From positions 124,001 to 188,000 of the forward strand of contig JADKCL010000006.1 in NCBI GenBank assembly GCA_016718825.1: a stretch of DNA of 64,000 nucleotides, in the 5' to 3' direction. Position 1 is the stretch's first letter; each line of letters opens with the position of its first letter. This document shows, one piece after another, positions 28,372 through 35,595 of the stretch. Both the position numbers and the translations under genes were made by a program. The notes under the pieces are model-generated. The model was not told where the DNA came from and made no database searches. It saw nothing but the letters and a program-made list of their open reading frames with translations. The stretch is from Bacteroidota bacterium. Its GTDB lineage: Bacteria > Bacteroidota > Bacteroidia > J057 > JADKCL01.

Positions 28372-29028
28372 TCATTTCTGTCCACCAAGCCATAGGTCAC
28401 CACGTTTAAATGAATATGACTCAGTTCGCTCGCCAATTGGTACTTTCAACTGGTAAGTTCGATGCGGCTTCTTTAGCAGTTTTTCAAACCACTTCTTCGC
28501 GTCTTCATAGTCTTGCCTTGATGCATAAATTTCAGGTTCTCCAACTTCGGTGTTGTCGTAGTGGTCTTCGTCCAAACGGTAGTCCCAATTGAGTTTTTCA
28601 AGTCTGTCCTTCAATTTTCCGTAGTTGGCAGGAATCAATTTTCTTTTCACTTCGGGTTCGAAAAACGTATTTTCATAAAAGGCTATGCTGTTGCCGATGG
28701 CGCATACGACTTGAGATTTAGAAAATCGTGGCTCAAATAGCCATATTTTCAGGTAATAGGGTTGTCCTAATTTGTCGAGTTGGTTTTTCCAATCTTCATA
28801 GATATCAATAAGTCCGCTTAAAATCTTCTGTTTTGTCATTCCTCTGGGCTCGGGAGTGACACTGTTGGTTAATGAGAGTCGGTTCCAAGGATGAACGCGA
28901 ATTTTTGCGTAGTATCTGTCTTCCTGCGTTAATAAATAGCCGGTCAAATTGAGGTCTAAATTGCCAAGACGCCAATTCTCAATGGCTTTCCATATCCTTT
29001 TATGTCTACGTATTTTCTTTTGTTTCAT
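28372..29028 (-). CDS. Conserved hypothetical cytoplasmic protein
   Basis: 218 residues with a very basic N-terminus (MKQKKIRRHKRIWKAIENW), then 'RLSLTNSVTPEPRGMTKQKIL', then 'YYLKIWLFEPRFSKSQVVCAI'. No membrane segment or catalytic pattern. I recall similar unnamed proteins in Bacteroidota but cannot assign a family. AT-rich neighbourhood. It could be nucleic-acid binding judging from the basic start, a weak inference. Confidence 0.6.
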   Translation of the reverse strand: MKQKKIRRHKRIWKAIENWRLGNLDLNLTGYLLTQEDRYYAKIRVHPWNRLSLTNSVTPEPRGMTKQKILSGLIDIYEDWKNQLDKLGQPYYLKIWLFEPRFSKSQVVCAIGNSIAFYENTFFEPEVKRKLIPANYGKLKDRLEKLNWDYRLDEDHYDNTEVGEPEIYASRQDYEDAKKWFEKLLKKPHRTYQLKVPIGERTESYSFKRGDLWLGGQK

Positions 29029-29196
29029 GGTGGTCTATTAAACTTTTAACGTTTTGCAGCTACCCGAATGCCAGGACTTTTACCACAAAAATTGATTTGA
29101 AATGCTAATGTTTGGTTAACCACAAAATTGTCTTTGGAACACAAAACCCCGCCTTTTGGGTAGGTGTTGTTATGGGTTGCCCTTATTTCCATCGAG

Positions 29197-29721
29197 TTAA
29201 AATTTGTCGTTATTTTTTCTTACAAATTCAATATTCAGTGTGTTCAAGTCGTCTTCGCATGTAAAAAACTTTTGGTCAAGTTCTTCCCAAACAAGGTCTG
29301 CTGTTTCTTGAATTTGCTCTAGAATTTCTTGTCGCTTTGTTCTGTCCTCTGGAACATTTCCACTAGGGAATTGGTCAATTGCTTTTTGTAAAATGTCAGC
29401 CGTTTTGTTTGCACCTATTGTCAGCAAAGATTGAAGTGTCTTATGTGCAAAGTCGCCACTTGAGTTAAAAAAGTATTGGGTAAACCCACCATTGTTTATT
29501 TCTCTCTCCAAACATTGATTATAATAAAATTGCTTCTGTTGCTCTGTTAGCTTGTTCATTTCGTCTCCGTACGAGCAAAGGTCACCAATGTAATTGTCAA
29601 GTTCGATTATGCTACCATTTATGTCGTCAGACGATAACAGTTTTTCAAGGTCGAGTTTTTTGTTCTCCGAATTTTTGGCCGATTTGTCAGAACCACCAAA
29701 TAGCTTTTTAAATATACTCAT
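29197..29721 (-). CDS. DMP19 / DUF4375 family protein
   Basis: 174 residues. The motif YNQCLEREINNGGFTQYFFN followed by S.G is the hallmark of DUF4375 (DMP19-like). These small helical cytoplasmic proteins have Asp/Glu-rich surfaces; some are DNA mimics and many lie beside polymorphic toxins. The first 30 residues are a charged, low-complexity leader (FKKLFGGSDKSAKN). Start overlaps the stop of the upstream membrane-protein gene by 4 bases, so the two are coupled. Confidence 0.8.
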   Translation of the reverse strand: MSIFKKLFGGSDKSAKNSENKKLDLEKLLSSDDINGSIIELDNYIGDLCSYGDEMNKLTEQQKQFYYNQCLEREINNGGFTQYFFNSSGDFAHKTLQSLLTIGANKTADILQKAIDQFPSGNVPEDRTKRQEILEQIQETADLVWEELDQKFFTCEDDLNTLNIEFVRKNNDKF

Positions 29722-29942
29722 TGTCTGTTGTCTGTTTTAGGGTTTCCCATGACAATCTGCTTTACGCTATTTGCTGCATAAAGTACTCCAAATTGGATCA
29801 ATAGACAAATACTCCATACCATATTTACTAAAATAGCAAAAAATCCAACCCCTCCAACGAGAATCTGTAAAATGGCAGCCTCCTTCACTGACGCATGCAA
29901 CCGTGCCAACAACACCCGCGATCCCCAAAGCGCCAGCACCAT
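29718..29942 (-). CDS. Small membrane protein, 2 TM
   Basis: 74 residues from ATG 29942 (MVLALWGSRVLLARLHASVK), with an amphipathic start and two hydrophobic helices (ILQILVGGVGFFAILV, MVWSICLLIQFGVLYAA). Its ATG overlaps the stop codon of the displaced map 3' fragment (TGATG), suggesting it was once coupled to a full map gene. It overlaps the DMP19 gene by 4 bases. Family not recognised. Confidence 0.55.
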   Translation of the reverse strand: MVLALWGSRVLLARLHASVKEAAILQILVGGVGFFAILVNMVWSICLLIQFGVLYAANSVKQIVMGNPKTDNRQ

Positions 29943-30120
29943 CACCCCCAAATCCTATTCCCCGCCGTCAGCACAATCGGTCGCCCATCCGTGACCACAA
30001 TCGTATGCTCGTGTTGCGCCATGAAGCCGCCTTTGTTGCCGACCATGGTGCAGCCGTCTTGTTGGGTTTCGGCGAAGGTGGAGTGCGTGGAAATGAAGGT
30101 TTCGATGGCCACCCCCAGAT
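29942..30120 (-). pseudogene. map: Displaced 3' end of methionine aminopeptidase gene
   Basis: The last 57 codons are almost a copy of the end of the intact map gene at 32401-33165: 53 of 57 residues identical by eye (AIETFISTHSTFAETQQDG, QHEHTIVVTDGRPIVLTAGN), DNA roughly 90% identical. Homology starts abruptly near 30120 and ends exactly at the stop codon. No N-terminal two-thirds, so not functional as an enzyme. Confidence 0.85.
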
Positions 30121-30332
30121 TTTGCCGTTGCAGGGTATTCCCCAACCATTTCTGGGTCAATTGCGTGTGGGTATTCCGTCATATTTTGGCTGTGATATTT
30201 TGACTTAATGTGGATCAGATTTGAGCACTCGGACCTTTCATTTTTATGCCTAGTTGTTGCAATCTTTGGTGAAGCATTGCTGATGTTCGGAGATTTAGTT
30301 GAAATCTGTAAAGCATTTGGCATCCAGCGGGT

Positions 30333-30989
30333 TCAGTAGCCACCAGCGTGACCTCCACGTTCCTGCACCAAAGTGAGATTTCCATCGACGTCGAACTCTA
30401 AATCATATCCGCGGTACTCTTTTTGACCTACTTTCACGCCGTAGGCCGACACGGAGCTCGGCATTCCATTTTCCCAAAAGCTCACGATCGTACCAGCGGG
30501 CAGGAAAAGGTCGCCCTTTTCCCAGTCCTCAGCGAGAATACATGACGAAACCCAGCCGTTTTCATGAAAACAAATATGGCCAGCCTTACAAGCCACACCA
30601 TTGACTTCGTATTCCCTTGTCGATACCGTGCAGCCGAGTCTGCCACTTTGATGCAAGGCTATGAACTCCTTGCAATGCACATTTTGAAAAGTGACGGGAT
30701 ATTCCAACCAGCAATGTGCTAGCCGCCCATTGGGATGCGATTCGACACTAAATCCCAACGGATTCTCCTGATCGCATTTGCAAGGGACGCCTCCGATCAT
30801 CAAGGGCTCACGCAAGTAAGCATACAGTCCACCCTCCTCGGTCGTTGCGGGTTCTGGCCAGAACAGGGAATCGGGCACATCGCTCACAAGATCGTAGGCG
30901 GGCAGCTCTTGGCAGGACACCAGCCACATTGAAACCAACCAAGCGACGATCACCTTAGCCCTGCTTGCTTTCTTGAATGATTTTCCCAT
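30333..30989 (-). CDS. Lipoprotein with MORN-like repeats
   Basis: 218 residues. Lipobox LVSC after a hydrophobic stretch (VIVAWLVSMWLVSC). The mature part has repeated 'F..NG.....' units (ESHPNGRLAHC, LHQSGRLGCTV, CFHENGWVSSC, SFWENGMPSSV, EFDVDGNLTLV), resembling MORN-variant repeats that form beta-hairpin ladders, with several cysteines. The start overlaps the upstream gene by 35 bases. Both lie inside the segment bounded by the two map copies and look like one cargo unit. Confidence 0.7.
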   Translation of the reverse strand: MGKSFKKASRAKVIVAWLVSMWLVSCQELPAYDLVSDVPDSLFWPEPATTEEGGLYAYLREPLMIGGVPCKCDQENPLGFSVESHPNGRLAHCWLEYPVTFQNVHCKEFIALHQSGRLGCTVSTREYEVNGVACKAGHICFHENGWVSSCILAEDWEKGDLFLPAGTIVSFWENGMPSSVSAYGVKVGQKEYRGYDLEFDVDGNLTLVQERGGHAGGY

Positions 30990-32193
30990 GAATGTAGTTG
31001 ATCATTCCCACCAACAGGCGCTCGCTCAGCTCCCAGAAATTTCCGATTCGGTGAATCCGACTTGCCACAACTGCGGCCTGATCCACCTTGCTTTCCAGTT
31101 GCAACAGGACATATTGTTCAGCAGCCTGCGAGACTTGTTCCGCTGCATCATTGATCCATTTATTTTCAGCATCGCCGCCACCGCCTTGCTTTAGAAATCC
31201 AAGGCCGATGGCGTCCGCAAAAGTGGTGTAAGGCTTGAACTGCTTCTGATTGCTGCTCAGGTAATAGCTCTCCAGTATATCGGTCACCGTCATCTGTCCC
31301 ACTGACATCGTGTCAAAATGTGATGCGATCACATAAGCATCCAGGTTGCCGCGCATGTCTCTTGCAGGTGCGAGGGCATCCACTTGTGCTTGGATTTGAG
31401 CGGGAGTGATTTGGTCATCGACTGGGCCCGCACCCTTGAAGTGTTGCATGACGGTCTCAGCAACGGCACTCCCCAGGTCCCCGATCCAGGTCGCGGCTGC
31501 GGCATTATCCTCCACCATTGGACCGATTCCCAGCGGCAATCCCACTGCTGAGGGATAATTCAGGGCGTCCAAGCCGGCTAGTACATGTCCGATATCCACG
31601 AGTTGGCCGTTGGGTAGCTGCACCTCTTGAGGATAGATGTCTTTTTGGCCTTTGAAAGGCTGCATCAGTTCCAATTTCTCATCTTTTTTTCCTTCTTGTT
31701 TATAGTAAACGTCAGGTGGATCTTGATACGTACGTGTGCTCTGCCACCCAAGATCGATTTCTTCCTCCCGTTTTTCTTTCGGCACGGATTCATACCTTGA
31801 CGGAACCTCCTTGCGCCTTGGGATCAGAAAATCTTCCCAGCCTGATGTCCCATAGAAGATGCGCCGTAGCCGCGTGATCATCATGGGTATATTTTGGGCT
31901 TCCTTGGGATACCGGGCCTCCTCCTTTCGCAACAGGGCGATAAAGTCACAAAACGGCATGTAATGACTTCCCGGCTTGGCCCTTTCTTCGAAGGGAACCT
32001 TCACTTCCCCAGGTAATACTTCGACACCAGCTTCAAGGCTGGATCCCGATTCGTCAAGGGACTGTGCTCTTTGGCTTCCAGCATTGCCATCCGCCGCCGA
32101 GGCCAACAGTTGGAAAGGCGGAGGTGCCATCGTCAACCCGGACTCACTTGATTTCTCCGAAGGTATTGGTGCAGCATTAAGGTGTTCTTTCAT
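30955..32193 (-). CDS. Protein with PPFQL leader (eCIS-associated type), possible effector
   Basis: 412 residues, no signal peptide. Near the N-terminus (about 23-32) is APPPFQLLAS in a disordered Ser/Ala/Gly-rich leader. From memory, PPFQL-type leaders are common in Bacteroidota proteins associated with extracellular contractile injection systems and DUF4157 metallopeptidases. The middle (70-330) is globular and unassigned: 'FYGTSGWEDFLIPRR', 'GHVLAGLDALNYPSAV' (a HxxxxLDA pattern also seen in papain-like or lysozyme-like toxins), 'MQHFKG'. The end is helical. Downstream lipoprotein overlaps by 35 bases. Effector role is an inference. Confidence 0.5.
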   Translation of the reverse strand: MKEHLNAAPIPSEKSSESGLTMAPPPFQLLASAADGNAGSQRAQSLDESGSSLEAGVEVLPGEVKVPFEERAKPGSHYMPFCDFIALLRKEEARYPKEAQNIPMMITRLRRIFYGTSGWEDFLIPRRKEVPSRYESVPKEKREEEIDLGWQSTRTYQDPPDVYYKQEGKKDEKLELMQPFKGQKDIYPQEVQLPNGQLVDIGHVLAGLDALNYPSAVGLPLGIGPMVEDNAAAATWIGDLGSAVAETVMQHFKGAGPVDDQITPAQIQAQVDALAPARDMRGNLDAYVIASHFDTMSVGQMTVTDILESYYLSSNQKQFKPYTTFADAIGLGFLKQGGGGDAENKWINDAAEQVSQAAEQYVLLQLESKVDQAAVVASRIHRIGNFWELSERLLVGMINYIHGKIIQESKQG

Positions 32194-32400
32194 GCGTTGT
32201 AAGGTTAAGTTTTCAAGCCGAAGTTACGAACTCTTTGACGATCAAACAAGCGGGAGGGCTTTCATTTTTCGACCCCTTATTTCTTCACCATCGGGTCCAG
32301 CCGCTGCTCCACCAGCAACCTGAAGTTCGGCTGCTTCTTCGGCTTTTTGAGCTCCGTAAGGTGCCCCCATCATTTGCAAAATGGCAGATAACCCCTCTCC

Positions 32401-33165
32401 TCACCCCCAAATCCCATTCCCCGCTGTCAGCACAATCGGCCGCCCGTCCGTGACCACGATGGTGTGCTCGTGTTGCGCCATGAAGCCGCCTTTGTTGCCG
32501 ATCATGGTCCAGCCGTCTTGTTGGGTTTCGGCGAAGGTGGAGTGGGTGGAAATAAAGGTTTCGATGGCCACCACCGAATTTTTGCGGAAGCGGGTTTGAT
32601 TGTCCTTGTCGCGGTAATTCGCGATTTCGTGGGGTTCTTCGTGGAGACTCCTGCCGACGCCGTGGCCGGTCAGGTTGCGGATCACTTTGTAGCCGCGTTT
32701 TTTGGCTTCCGTTTCCATCAAATGGCCGATGTCCGCGATTTTCACGCCGCCTTTGATGCTGAAAATGGCCTTCCGCAAAATTTCCTCCGAAGCCGTGATC
32801 AGTTGTTGGTGGTGGTGAATGTCGTTGCCCAGGACAAACGAAGCGCCATTGTCTGACCAAAAGCCATTCAATTCGGCGGAGACATCGATGTTGATGAGGT
32901 CGCCTTCTTGCAGGATACGTTTGTCGGAGGGGACGCCGTGGCAAAATTCGTTGTTGAGGCTGATGCAGGTGTAGCCGGGAAATTTGTAGGTCAGGAGCGG
33001 AGCGGATTGGGCGCCGAAGTCCTTGAGGATTTGCCCGCCGAATTCGTCCAATTCCTTGGTGGATTTGCCGGGTTGTGCAAATTCGCACATGGCTTTGAGC
33101 GTGGTAGCGACGGCTTCGCTCGCCTTTTGCATTCCGACTAATTCTGATTCTTCTGTGATGGACAT
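32401..33165 (-). CDS. map: Type I methionine aminopeptidase
   Basis: 254 residues, usual length. Removes initiator Met from nascent proteins. All five metal ligands are visible: Asp in LINIDVSAE, Asp in FWSDNGASF, His in TGHGVGRSLHEEPHE, Glu in VVAIETF and Glu in MAQHEHTIVV. Substrate His in NEFCHGVPS. The last 57 codons are duplicated at 29942-30120. The sequence right after its stop does not resemble that after the fragment's stop. The gene is monocistronic here, isolated by repeats upstream and accessory genes downstream. A second, ribosomal-operon map elsewhere in the genome is likely. Confidence 0.93.
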   Translation of the reverse strand: MSITEESELVGMQKASEAVATTLKAMCEFAQPGKSTKELDEFGGQILKDFGAQSAPLLTYKFPGYTCISLNNEFCHGVPSDKRILQEGDLINIDVSAELNGFWSDNGASFVLGNDIHHHQQLITASEEILRKAIFSIKGGVKIADIGHLMETEAKKRGYKVIRNLTGHGVGRSLHEEPHEIANYRDKDNQTRFRKNSVVAIETFISTHSTFAETQQDGWTMIGNKGGFMAQHEHTIVVTDGRPIVLTAGNGIWG

Positions 33166-33352
33166 GGTACTCCTTTTTGAACCCTGTGTTTTAATGCCAA
33201 CCTTCGACCCAATCCGCGAACGCTTTTACGTCCGAATGCAAGCCGCAACGGAACAAATCCGCGCAAAAGTAGCCAAATGCCGCGGTTTTATTCCTGGAAA
33301 CAGTGTTTGCGATGGTTCTTTTTGAAGGCGGATTTGTCAAAATGGCCCAAGG

Positions 33353-33812
33353 GACTTCCGAAGTACATCGTTTGACTTGTTGGGGTCCCTCGCGTGACTT
33401 CCGAAGTCCCTTGGGTGACTTGCATAAGTCCCTTGAGTGACTTCCAAAGTCCCTTGAGTGACTTCCGAGGTCCCATGGGTGACTTCCACAAGTCCCCTGA
33501 GTGACTTCCAAAGTCCCTTGAGTGACTGCTATAAGTCCCTTGAGGGACTTGACCGAGTCCCCTGAGTGACTTCCAAGGTCCCTTGAGTGACTTCCAAAGT
33601 CCCTCGATCTACTTCGGAAGTCCCTCGATCTACTTCGGAAGTCCCTCGATCTACTTCCGAAGTCCCTCGGGTGACTTCCGAAGTCCCTCGGGTGACTTCC
33701 AAAGTCCCTTGAGTGACTTCCAAAGTCCCTCGGGTGACTTCCAAAGTCCCTTGAGTGACTTCCGAAGTCCCTTGAGTGACTTCCAAAGTCCCTTGAGTGA
33801 CTTCAGAAGTCA
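33353..33812. repeat. 21-bp tandem repeat array, about 22 units
   Basis: Unit approx. GACTTCCAAAGTCCCTTGAG plus T, drifting at a few fixed positions. A three-unit sub-block (33603-33665) has GATCTACTTC in place of GAGTGACTTC. Period 21 keeps both strands open (heptapeptide TSEVTQG on minus, SPSGDFQ on plus), so open frames here are by-products unless proven. Each unit is itself three heptads. It lies between map (start 33165) and a cluster of hairpin repeats. Confidence 0.85.
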
Positions 33813-33959
33813 TTCTGGAGGCAATGGAGGCCGATTTTACTTTTTAGGGGTAAATTCGAGTCTCGTTAAGAATTCCGATTTTGACAGCAATGACTGTTGG
33901 GCAGTTCGAATGGGTGAATGCCGAAATCATCGTGTTGCAATGGTGATGTTTGTTTCTAT

Positions 33960-34068
33960 CCGCCAAAGGTCCTGCTTCGCAGGATGACTGCAATGCAGTT
34001 CTTTTTTGCGTCGCAGACGCTAACATCAACGCCATACCCGTCATCCGCCGCAGGTGGACCTTTGGCGG
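33960..34068. repeat. 109-bp structured element with 13-bp terminal inverted repeats
   Basis: Ends CCGCCAAAGGTCC and GGACCTTTGGCGG pair perfectly. Between them are three small perfect hairpins in a row: CCTGC-TTC-GCAGG, ACTGC-AAT-GCAGT and GCGTC-GCA-GACGC. The whole would fold as a multi-branch (cloverleaf-like) structure in DNA or RNA. No coding potential. It could be a MITE-like or REP-like element or a structured RNA. Confidence 0.6.
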
Positions 34069-34105
34069 TTTCAATGGATTGTTCGCAATGGATCCTGTCA
34101 GTAGA

Positions 34106-34277
34106 GCGTTGCCAACCCAAACACCGCGTGGTGATAGGGTTGGCAACGCCGGCCGGTCAATAGCGCGTTGCCAACCCAAACACCGCGTGGTTATAGGGTT
34201 GGCAACGCCGGTCTGTTTTATGTGGTCAGTAGAGCGTTGCCAACCCAAACACCGCGTGGTTATAGGGTTGGCAACGC
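34106..34277. repeat. Three copies of a 44-bp hairpin repeat
   Basis: Copies at 34106-34149, 34165-34208 and 34234-34277, a fourth at 35481-35524. Each is GCGTTGCCAACCC, an 18-nt loop (AAACACCGCGTGGTNATA) and GGGTTGGCAACGC, a 13-bp perfect stem. Copies are identical but for one loop base (G or T). Spacers of 15-25 bases begin with short variants of GTCAGTAGA. Near-identity indicates recent amplification. Open frames through them (repeating VANPITTRCLGWQ) are not genes. Confidence 0.85.
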
Positions 34278-34323
34278 GGTCAATGTGCCAACGTGTTCGT
34301 TCCATTCTGCAAAAGTTCAAAAA

Positions 34324-34575
34324 TCACCCTTCGGAACGCCCCTGTTTCACTGCGGCATCGCCTTTTTTGTCTTCGTTTTCGAATTCCAGAATGTCGCCGG
34401 GTTGGCAGTCGAGGGCTTTGCAAATCGCCTCCAAGGTGCTGAAGCGAATCGCCTTCGCCTTGCCGGTCTTCAAAATCGACAGGTTGGAAAGCGTGAGGTC
34501 AACCCTTGCAGACAATTCGTTGAGCGACATTTTGCGCTTGGCCATCATCACATCTAAATTTACAATGATCGGCAT
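34324..34575 (-). CDS. XRE-family (Cro/CI-type) HTH regulator
   Basis: 83 residues: a single HTH domain of the short YozG-like type (MIVNLD-like start, MMAKRKMSLNELSARVDLT, LSNLSILKTGKAKAIRF, TLEAICKALDCQPGDILEF). The tail is charged. It probably controls its own operon. The upstream DUF2975 membrane protein gene is 3 bases away (34579), a standard pairing for this regulator type. Confidence 0.88.
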   Translation of the reverse strand: MPIIVNLDVMMAKRKMSLNELSARVDLTLSNLSILKTGKAKAIRFSTLEAICKALDCQPGDILEFENEDKKGDAAVKQGRSEG

Positions 34576-34578
34576 GGC

Positions 34579-35100
34579 TCAGATGGTGAGTTCGTTTTCG
34601 GATTGGATTTCGATGCCGCGTTTGAAAATCATGGCAATCACAAAGAGAATCCCTGCCAAATACAGGAATTCGCTGCCCTCTGCGTGGACCGTAAAGTGTA
34701 CGTGTTCCTCGACCAACCAACCTGCATACAACTGCGTGAGCAAGGCCGTAATCCCGATTTGCAGGGCGATGCCGCTCATCTTCGAGATCAATTGCGCCAT
34801 GTCCTTGCTGAAGGGATGGGTGATATTGATTTTGCCGATCGCTTTCACGACCTGATAAAACAGGAAGGCTTTGAGTCCCGAAAGCCAGACCAAAAGGCTT
34901 CCATGGGCCAAATAATGCCACTGACTGTAGGCCATCAATTCGGAGAGGTCCATTCCCCGGTAAAAATTGGCGCTTCCATCGTGGTTGATGAATGTGCTGA
35001 TCACCAAAGAAATCACCATGGCACCGGTTTGGATGCAGAGTCCGATGAATAGGATCCAAGAAACCACTTGAAGAATTCCGATAACCTGTTGCGTTTTCAT
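34579..35100 (-). CDS. DUF2975 membrane protein
   Basis: 173 residues from ATG 35100 (MKTQQVIGILQVVSWILF). Four predicted membrane helices: 7-35, about 65-90, 108-130 and 145-165, with a central PFSKDMA segment after ITH typical of DUF2975. Co-transcribed with the downstream XRE regulator. Members are thought to be membrane partners of YozG-type regulators; the signal they sense is unknown. Confidence 0.85.
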   Translation of the reverse strand: MKTQQVIGILQVVSWILFIGLCIQTGAMVISLVISTFINHDGSANFYRGMDLSELMAYSQWHYLAHGSLLVWLSGLKAFLFYQVVKAIGKINITHPFSKDMAQLISKMSGIALQIGITALLTQLYAGWLVEEHVHFTVHAEGSEFLYLAGILFVIAMIFKRGIEIQSENELTI

Positions 35101-35286
35101 TGCTTTCAATCAATAAATGTTTTGCAATTATCGGTGAATAATTATTGATAAACAATAAATAATTGGAAATATTTTTCGGTTTGGCGGTGGGGGCTTTATT
35201 GTGGGGATCGGGTGTCCGAGCCGATTTTGCCAACGCGGGCATCTAGCATTGCGAAAACAAATCCAATCGTGGCATGGAGGTATTTC

Positions 35287-35399
35287 TGCCGGAGGGTGAA
35301 GTATGGTAGACTGATCACGTTTCACGTTGGGCGAGAGCCCGCGGACGATTCAAATGGTTCGATCCGTTTGTTCTACCATACTGTACCCCCTCCGGGGCA
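35287..35399. mobile_element. MITE-like element, about 113 bp
   Basis: Left end TGCCGGAGGGTGAAGTATGG followed by TAGA is an imperfect inverted copy of the right end (TCTACCATAC, TGTA, CCCCCTCCGGGGCA); ten inner bases match exactly. No coding capacity. Sequence downstream to 35480 contains further degenerate relatives (GACCGATCTTGG, CACCGATCTTGCC). The gap 35101-35591 contains no gene. Confidence 0.5.
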
Positions 35400-35480
35400 A
35401 GACCGATCTTGGCGGCAGGGCGTTGCCGTTTCCCACACCGATTTTTTTCCCGCTGGGGCAACACCGATCTTGCCAGTAGA

Positions 35481-35524
35481 GCGTTGCCAACCCAAACACC
35501 GCGTGGTGATAGGGTTGGCAACGC
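35481..35524. repeat. Fourth copy of the 44-bp hairpin repeat
   Basis: Identical in stem and loop to the copies at 34106-34277. Followed by GGGCATCTAGCA, which also occurs 280 bases earlier (35235-35246) after another CAACGC. Confidence 0.85.
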
Positions 35525-35567
35525 GGGCATCTAGCAATAGACGGCCGCTTCGGGGCGAAATGGCGAA

Positions 35568-35595
35568 TTCTCAACTCTCAATTCTCAATTCTCAA
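35568..35595. repeat. 7-nt periodic tract (4 heptads, TTCTCAA)
   Basis: TTCTCAA, CTCTCAA, TTCTCAA, TTCTCAA. The last heptad contains the stop codon (TGA, minus strand, 35592-35594) of the GH18-like gene. Same family as 61931-62063. Confidence 0.75.

Noticed and set aside
32270..32400. 43-codon Ala/Glu-rich frame after map
   Set aside because: No support beyond being open; too short and without context.
33353..33812. CRISPR array
   Set aside because: Repeats are contiguous 21-mers without unique spacers, and no cas gene is near.
33529..33813. 94-codon frame of repeated TSEVTQG
   Set aside because: By-product of a 21-bp array; no signal peptide, no ribosome site, and the other strand is open as well. 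Kept only as a repeat.
34021..34068. tRNA gene suggested by a cloverleaf-like fold
   Set aside because: No T-loop GTTCRANNC, no CCA-type acceptor geometry, and stems are too short.
34106..34277. CRISPR-like repeat/spacer unit
   Set aside because: Spacers are similar to each other and of unequal length (15 and 25), repeats are full hairpins, and only three copies are present.
33844..34320. 158-codon frame with repeated VANPITTRCLGWQ
   Set aside because: Formed by the 44-bp hairpin repeats and spacers.
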